Below, piece after piece: positions 57,000 through 64,000 of a stretch of 64,000 nucleotides of DNA. The notes under the pieces are model-generated. The model was given only the letters and a program-made list of their open reading frames with translations, was not told the origin of the DNA and ran no database searches. This stretch comes from Engraulis encrasicolus. Taxonomy: Eukaryota; Chordata; Actinopteri; Clupeiformes; Engraulidae. Each line of letters opens with the position of its first letter. The stretch's first letter is position 1. The stretch spans positions 23,234,276-23,298,275 of the forward strand of contig NC_085868.1 in the NCBI RefSeq assembly GCF_034702125.1. The letters run 5' to 3'. The translations under genes and the position numbers were made by a program.

Positions 57000-57817
57000 A
57001 ACTCCCCAACAACAGCACACCCTTCAGCTTCCCTGGCCTACTGTCAAAGTAATTAGTGGACTAAGTGTTCTAAAGAGAGAGCACACTATGCCAGTCCTGA
57101 AATATCACACTGTCCTGAAATTGAAAAGAAAGTCGTGTAACCACCAGCTGAAATTTGGATGGCATTGAAACAATAACGCAGCCCTGGGTTCAGAGTTGAT
57201 ACGAGACCATCATCAAATCAAACTATGATTACTAATTAATGTTAATTGCTGTCTATCCTGTTGGGAGGAAATCAGTCGTCTATTCACCAATCACTGTTGG
57301 CAGGCATTCACCCGCAGCTGAGGCAGTGGCGCTCCGGGACACGTGTCCTATTGGAGACCGTTCAAATGAGACAACTGGTTAAAATCATTAAGGCAGTGTC
57401 AATGCCATTTACGCCTTTGCACTCACTTATCAAGAGATGGTGGCAGGAGATATGTGCTGATTATCCTCTAGGTGAATAAATACATGTTCACGCCTGATGC
57501 ACACACAGCATCACAGGCACGGAGAGGGTACGAATCCGCTTGGGTTCTATTCCCAATTCGCCGCCGGCCACCATGTAGTTGGTGTGAAAGGACTAATTTG
57601 TGCTCACGTATTCATAGCTGTTTTGTGCAGACACCAAACAAAAATGCTTCCACACCACCAGTGGCACACACGACCTCAGGGTGAATTTGGTGTCAGCTGC
57701 CTCTTGCCATTGAAATGTGTTATACGGGTGACTTTAGGAGTAATTTAATTGCCTGTGTGAAACCACCATTAAAAATAAACAAACACACAGAAGATCCAAT
57801 TTAAGGGTGTATTTTTC
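57000..57817. other. Intergenic, nothing recognised
   Basis: No gene or bounded repeat could be supported. Confidence 0.4.
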
Positions 57818-57824
57818 TCAACCA

Positions 57825-57970
57825 TGATTCATTTGAATTTCATTTCATTTTATGTCATTTATATTTCTACAGGACAGTGCACATTGATGAACAATGAAAA
57901 TATGCAAGGGTTCAAAGACATCAGCCCATCACTGCCAGCTGCAGTCCTTTCAGCCAGATGTTACGTAATC
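57825..57970 (+). repeat. Interspersed repeat related to 45116-45245
   Basis: It shares TTTATTTCTACAGGACAGTG/TTCATTTATTTCTTCAGGAC-type and GCACATTGATGAACA motifs in the same order. Confidence 0.6.
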
Positions 57971-58189
57971 CTAATTGAGTTTAATCGGCTTGTTCCATCA
58001 TAGCAATGGAAGTCCAGTTATAGGCTGATGTTTGTTTTCACGACGAACCGAAAAAAAATCACATCCTTTTGTTTGGGGTTGAGTGATGCGTCTAGTCTAC
58101 CTCTCCTGTTTCGCGTGGAGCTCTGATTGTGTGTTGACAGGCCCATCCCATCAAGGGCACGTCTCTAACAACTAAAGTAAACTAACAAC

Positions 58190-58601
58190 TAGAGATGCAC
58201 AGGATCCAAGATCCGGTTCCGGATCTGGCAGGAGAATAGGGTTTTTCACAGGATCCGGATCCGGCAGGATTTTAAGCAGTGGATCCGGTATCTGGCAGTT
58301 ACCTAAAAATCAGGATCTGGTGCATCTCTAGCCTAGGTTTTTCAGTCAGTCTTTCACAACCCCAATTGCTGCATGGAGTGAAAGAACTTTGGAAGTGGCC
58401 AGTGCAGGCAGTGTGGCAGTAAGCCAATGAGTCTAAAAAATAGTTTGAGCCAACGTAATAAAAATGGCCCACGTGTGCGAGTAGGCTATGTGTTTCAACC
58501 CTTTCGTAGGATCCGGTATCCGGTTCCGGATCCGGCAGGATCTTAAGCAGTGGATCCGGTATCCGGCAGGATCCTAAAAATCAGGATCCAGTGCATCTCT
58601 A
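58190..58601 (+). mobile_element. hAT MITE with TAGAGATGCAC ends, copy 1 (412 bp)
   Basis: The ends are TAGAGATGCACAGGATCC and, inverted from the right, TAGAGATGCACTGGATCC. The 8-bp duplication CTAACAAC flanks it at 58182-58189 and 58602-58609. Both subterminal regions are crowded with GGATCCGG/ATCCGGCAGGAT motifs. There is no coding capacity. A close copy lies at 60177-60594. Confidence 0.95.
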
Positions 58602-58660
58602 CTAACAACCGCTCCCCTGCAGCTCTCATGGTGGACCTGTGCGTCAGAGAGGGATCACAT

Positions 58661-58662
58661 AG

Positions 58663-58752
<90 letters not shown>

Positions 58753-58821
58753 GCAGATACACACATACACACACACACAAACACACACAGATTCACGCAC
58801 CCACACAGACACACGAATGCA

Positions 58822-58864
<43 letters not shown>

Positions 58865-58999
58865 ACACACACAAATGCATACAAACACACACACACACGA
58901 ATGCACACATGAACATGCACAACACACACACACAAACACATAAACACATGCACACACACATATGCGCACATGCACACACATACAGTACGTACACTCACA

Positions 59000-59050
<51 letters not shown>
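58661..59050. repeat. (CA)n-rich block, about 390 bp
   Basis: Pure (CA)n at about 58661-58749, then CA repeats interrupted by AT, ATG and GC steps, then purer CA at about 59003-59050. Confidence 0.95.
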
Positions 59051-59051
<1 letters not shown>

Positions 59052-59406
59052 GACACACACGCACAGCAGAGGCTCTCTAACTCCAAAATAACACACACAA
59101 CTGTTGCGGTGAGACAGTAGAGAAGAGGACAGGGCAGCCATGCAAAGTCAGCCCCACATGGGCAGGGTTAGGAGCAAACAGGAGTCCTAAGCCCCAGGAT
59201 ATTAGATGGGCTTCAAGTGCTGCCTGTGGTATATACTGTCCAGTAGAGCCTATAGCCCTGCTCTTGTGTATAGACCAGTGCGTCATCGCGTCATCACCTC
59301 TCCTCTCTCAGAGTGTCAGGCAGCCATGGACATCTGAACCTGCCGTGAGAGTTTTTATCCATCATTTATTTATTCATGTATAGTAGACAATGTGCTCTGG
59401 AGAGAG

Positions 59407-59535
<129 letters not shown>

Positions 59536-60176
59536 ATCTGAAGTGCATTGGATCTGAATGAACAATCATGACCGTTCTCTGAACCGATTCGACCGAAGCC
59601 AGAAGAAATTTGTAACATTTCTAAAGTCTTGCACAGATGCACAGATTCAGAACACCCACTTGCGTTGTGCCGAGGGGCTTTCAACCAAATGCCGACACCT
59701 TATTACATAATTGGCTGAAGGGAATGATCTGGAACGTTTTGAATGACATTTGCCTCCTCAAATTACATCAAATTCGAGATATGCATCAAGGCGTGGTCAG
59801 ATCGTTTTCTTCATCACTAACACAAACAACTCCAGCCACCTGGGACGCTGCAGTTAAGTGCGCCGTATCAGGTGGAGCGCATTACAGTAAAAATAGAGCA
59901 CGGAATTACATGCATGCATTCCAGTCTGTTTGTGGAGAATCCTTATTATGTAAGAATGAGTGCATCAGGTCCAAAACTCACAAGAGTGTCATTATCGAGC
60001 TTCCAAGGGCAAGGTCGTTTATCAACACCTCTGTGTTCGGATAGGCCACCTCTGTACAGGCCATCTCTGGTGGTCAGTGAGTTGTGAATTTACATGATAT
60101 ATCACAGTATTACTCTTAAAATGCTAACTTTTAAAAACTGAAACAAGAGTTAAAGGTGTTACAGGTCTATTTCAAG

Positions 60177-60594
60177 TAGAGATGGATCCAAGATCCGGTT
60201 CCGGATCCGGCAGGATAATAGGGTTTTTCAGACTATCCGGATCCGGCAGGATCTTAAGCAGTGGATCCGGTATCCGGCAGTTACCTAAAAATCAGGATCT
60301 GGGGCATCTCTACTTTTTACGTAGCCTAGGCTTTTCAGTCAGTCTTTCACAACCCCAATCGCTGCATGGAGTGAAAGCCCTTTGGAAGCGGTCGTTGAAG
60401 GCAGTGTGGCAGTAAGCCAATGAGTCTTAAAAACAGTTTGCGCCAACGTAATAAAAAGGGCCTACGTGTGCGAGTTGGCTATGTGTTTCAACCCTTTCGT
60501 AAGATCCGGTATCTGGTTCCGGATCCGGCAGGATCTTAAGCAGTGGATCCGGTATCCGGCAGGATCCTAAAAATCAGGATCCGGTGCATCTCTA
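60177..60594 (+). mobile_element. hAT MITE with TAGAGATG ends, copy 2 (418 bp)
   Basis: Same family and orientation as 58190-58601, highly similar throughout. The left end lacks about 5 bp (TAGAGATGGATCC). Flanks ATTTCAAG (60169-60176) and ATTTAAAG (60595-60602) match at 7 of 8. The different flanks show independent insertion rather than a tandem duplication. Confidence 0.93.
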
Positions 60595-60602
60595 ATTTAA
60601 AG

Positions 60603-61444
<842 letters not shown>

Positions 61445-61509
61445 TGAGTGTCTGTGTGTGTATAGCATGTTGTCAAGCACCCATAGAGGGTGGCCCTAAG
61501 GTCTGTAGA

Positions 61510-62206
61510 CAGGGCCGCTGACAGCTTTGTCAAGGCCCGGGACAAAGTCATCTGAAAGGGCCCCCCACTCAATACATGCTCTACTCTCTAATATCTGCCC
61601 GCCCAGGGACCACAGATGCAAATTAGCTCTGTAACTAACTCTGGTACTGTAGCTGTCCTGTACACGACCCCTGTCAAATAAACCAATAAACTAAACTAAA
61701 CTACATTCAACATAATGAGGACCCAATTCTGAGCCCCCCTCTTCCCCTGGGCATGGGACAACTGGCCCCTTTGCCCCCCCCCCCCCCCCCCCTGTTGGCT
61801 TCCCTGGCCCCAAAGGCCTGTAGAAACTGTGTGTTGGCCCGGTGATGGATCAGGGCTTCAGGATGGATCACCTCCAGCCCTGCCTGCCCTGTTGCCCTTG
61901 AGGAGGATACTCTGAGAGGCAGGCACAAGACAGACGCAACAGCTGTGGTGGTATCCCCCCAGCAGCACTCCCCCCCCCCAAACACCCCCTCCCCCATCCC
62001 CCACTCCACCCCAGCCCCTCTTTTTAATCTTTCGCTCCCCCCTCACTCAAAAGGCAAGCTGACAAGGGGGGGACAAAGTTGTCAGTTGTCCCAGGCCCAA
62101 GGAGAGAGGAGGCAAAAAATTGGTTTTCATTACGTTGTATGTATTGGAAGGGGGGGCCCTTTCAGATAACTTCGTCTTGGGCCCAGTAATAACTCTCAGT
62201 GCCAGG
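61510..62206. mobile_element. Non-coding DNA transposon with inverted ends, about 0.7 kb
   Basis: The left subterminal region (CATCTGAAAGGGCCCCCC... CAATACAT) recurs inverted on the right (GTATTGGAAG... GGGGGCCCTTTCAGATAAC). The outer parts (CAGGGCCGCTGACAG and, from the right, CCTGGCACTGAGAG) are similar but diverged. A 19-bp poly-C run lies at 61774-61792. No target duplication is clear and the boundaries are approximate. Confidence 0.65.
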
Positions 62207-62473
62207 CGGCACCCACCTCCTGCTTAGGCCCCTACATCAAGGAGCTTCCCCCATCTCTGTTGTCTGCCAGGAAAGAATAAGAGAGAACATTCCCTCACAT
62301 TACATAACTGCACTGCATTGCACATCAAAGTGCCGCCCAGACATGGACTAGTGCATTGTAAACATGTTAAGGCTCCTCAAAGAACCTTCTGGTGGTCTGT
62401 GGGGAACCCAAGAGTTCACAGAGAATGCCCAGAAGGCTCTGAATAACTCTGAAGAAGGTTCCAGAACCCTTAT

Positions 62474-62648
62474 GCCTCTTTTCCACTTCCAATTTTCTGG
62501 TAGGCCTATAGCTCAACACAGCGCGACTCGGACGGAACGTTTTGCTTTTCGAATGAAAGGCTCAGTCGTAAAGCAAAGCAAAGTGGCAGCGGAGTTACAC
62601 TTTGTCGAGCTGTTGGCCGACCAGAAAACCGGCAGTGGAAAAAGAGGC
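62474..62648. mobile_element. MITE with GCCTCTTTTCCACT ends, 175 bp
   Basis: The left end GCCTCTTTTCCACTTCC...TTTTCTGGTAGGCC is matched, inverted, by GGCCGACCAGAAAAC...CAGTGGAAAAAGAGGC on the right, giving arms of about 33 bp. There is no coding capacity and no clear target duplication. Confidence 0.82.
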
Positions 62649-62896
62649 ACTACTGTAGGGACAGACATTAGGCATTGAGAGAGCTGAAACACTGTAACCC
62701 GTCTGGGAAGCACAGATTGCGTTCGACCAGGGAGAGCGACCAACCTAAAGCTTTGTTTTTGTCGCTTCTTTGCCGCTTGCTCTTCCATACAAAGTCAATT
62801 ACTTCTGCAGCCTTCCGGGCCTTCAACGACTACTCTCTGTTCCTACAGTAAGGGCTTCCTCCACAGTGGCAATCCAAGCCTTCCTCAAATAGGGCT

Positions 62897-63209
62897 TTCA
62901 GGCCGACCAGAACGGAGCCGGAGCTGGTGCCCGCACCAGTTACGTTCGGCACTAAAGTGCTTATCTGCGAACCCCCCGTGTTCATACCGGGCTCTGAACT
63001 TTTTCTGCACGTGACTGCTGTGTTACCCGGATGAACCTGCTGACGGCCACGCTGTGTCACGGTTCTCGGAGGAAAACCTAGTATTTTCCGGTTCGCATTG
63101 CGAACCAACTTTCCGGTTCGTGAACGCAAATATGTGTGGCATGAACACGACAGCCGGTTCACGATTAGGTGCGGGAACGGACTCCAGCACGGTTCTCAGT
63201 TGGCCTGAA
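62897..63209. mobile_element. MITE with TTCAGGCC ends, longer copy (313 bp)
   Basis: The ends are TTCAGGCCGACCAGAAC and, inverted from the right, TTCAGGCCAACTGAGAAC. The interior has repeated GCGAACC/GGTTCG motifs. It is the fuller, inverted relative of 35864-36033. Confidence 0.85.
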
Positions 63210-63413
63210 CACGTTAAATGAGCCTTTAGGGGTGCTCCAGTTTCCACACTGTGTAGGAACTCCTCAAGGTTCTCTGACGAACCTTTTAGAAAACCTTGGG
63301 GTTCCTCTAAACGCGTATAGGTTCATAATAGAACCTTTAGGGAATCCCCCACAATGGCAAATGAGGATTCTTTATGGAAATTTATTTTTTTACGTCCACT
63401 AAGGAGGTTATGT

Positions 63414-63456
63414 TTGTTTGTCTATCTGTCTGTCTGTTTGTTTGTTTGTCTGTTTG
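63414..63456. repeat. (TTTG)n/(TCTG)n tetranucleotide repeat
   Basis: A short mixed TGTT/TGTC tetranucleotide array. Confidence 0.85.
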
Positions 63457-63959
63457 TCAGCAGGATAACCATTGCCTAGAAATCTAGACACCCCCAGTGA
63501 CCGCAAATGCAGGGTGAATTTTGACATTTCAGTTTCTAACTCCACAAAAAGAAGGCAGAATGATTTTAAATGAAAACAGGATGTAACATAGTCAAAATGT
63601 TCTCTCTGAGTGCATTTCTAGTTTTACAGTGTGGCGAGAGCATTAGGCCCAGTTTCACTGACTACTGTCTTTATGGTTAATGAAAATTGTGTTCAACTGT
63701 ACTGTCACTTCTTGGATTTTACTGACTTTTTAACAATTGCACTGACCCGTTTCTTTGTGGTTGACGAAAATTAGGTACTGTATTCTACTAAATCCTAATC
63801 TGTAAACTTTGCTTGACTGGGCATTGGGCATTCAGTATGTATTGTGTACATAATGACGGTCATGTGTCTTCTATCTCCTAATCATATTGCCAGTTGGAGA
63901 GGGAATAGTTAATTCCATGTAGACTACAGTCACAGACACGCTTTTTTGTGGATTTGATC

Positions 63960-63960
<1 letters not shown>

Positions 63961-64000
<40 letters not shown>
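63961..64000. repeat. (TG)n microsatellite running off the window end
   Basis: TG dinucleotides from 63961 to the last base, so its true length is unknown. Confidence 0.97.

Noticed and set aside
58543..59098. Cys/Val- and Thr/His-rich open frames over CA/TG tracts (also at 11.1, 15.1, 37.8, 38.6, 39.4, 59.4 and 61.3 kb)
   Set aside because: Pure dinucleotide translation artefacts.

Overview
The window looks like teleost (ray-finned fish) nuclear DNA. It is AT-rich and intron/intergenic in character, with very long (CA/TG)n, (GA)n and (GAAA)n microsatellites, several tRNA-derived SINEs, many small hAT- and Tc1-type non-autonomous DNA transposons, and one spliced gene with canonical GT..AG introns. 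No bacterial, phage or CRISPR features are seen. The assignment to teleosts is inference from repeat types and from the gene.

Only one host gene can be called with confidence: dph3 (diphthamide biosynthesis protein 3), on the minus strand at 27547-28306. It has three coding exons encoding an intact 84-residue CSL zinc-finger protein. Two further loci show exon-like pieces that I could not identify: plus-strand pieces between 32.4 and 37.4 kb (one carries an in-frame stop) and minus-strand pieces at 46.2 and 48.0 kb (the latter contains a GGA-repeat that would encode a homopolymer).

The main mobile element is a complete Ty3/gypsy LTR retrotransposon at 3423-8597. It has short LTRs (146 and 139 bp), a 5-bp target duplication, a gag frame and a pol frame (protease, reverse transcriptase, RNase H, integrase) offset by one base, and no envelope gene. 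The rest is a mosaic of DNA elements. hAT-like elements with readable or near-readable 8-bp target duplications lie at 323-730, 9551-9777, 19426-19786, 54227-55381, 58190-58601 and 60177-60594. Another hAT-like element lies at 40632-40950, with only a 6-bp flanking repeat. A family rich in GGGGAACATAGG motifs has copies at 14466-14953 and 49320-49682. A long foldback Tc1-type element at 18696-19973 is itself interrupted by a MITE. A Tc1 transposase relic at 30.2-30.8 kb carries an inverted duplication. Two near-perfect palindromes lie at 48566-48709 and 55003-55297.

The most unusual region is 52.1-57.0 kb. It is a roughly 4.9-kb structure with inverted ends whose arms carry oppositely oriented arrays of the same 21-bp minisatellite (about 340 bp on the left and 1.16 kb on the right). 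An hAT element that contains a 295-bp palindrome is nested between them. The arrays are open in several frames only because the unit is 21 bp (7 codons). I found no evidence for a new protein-based system. The novelty here, if any, is structural.
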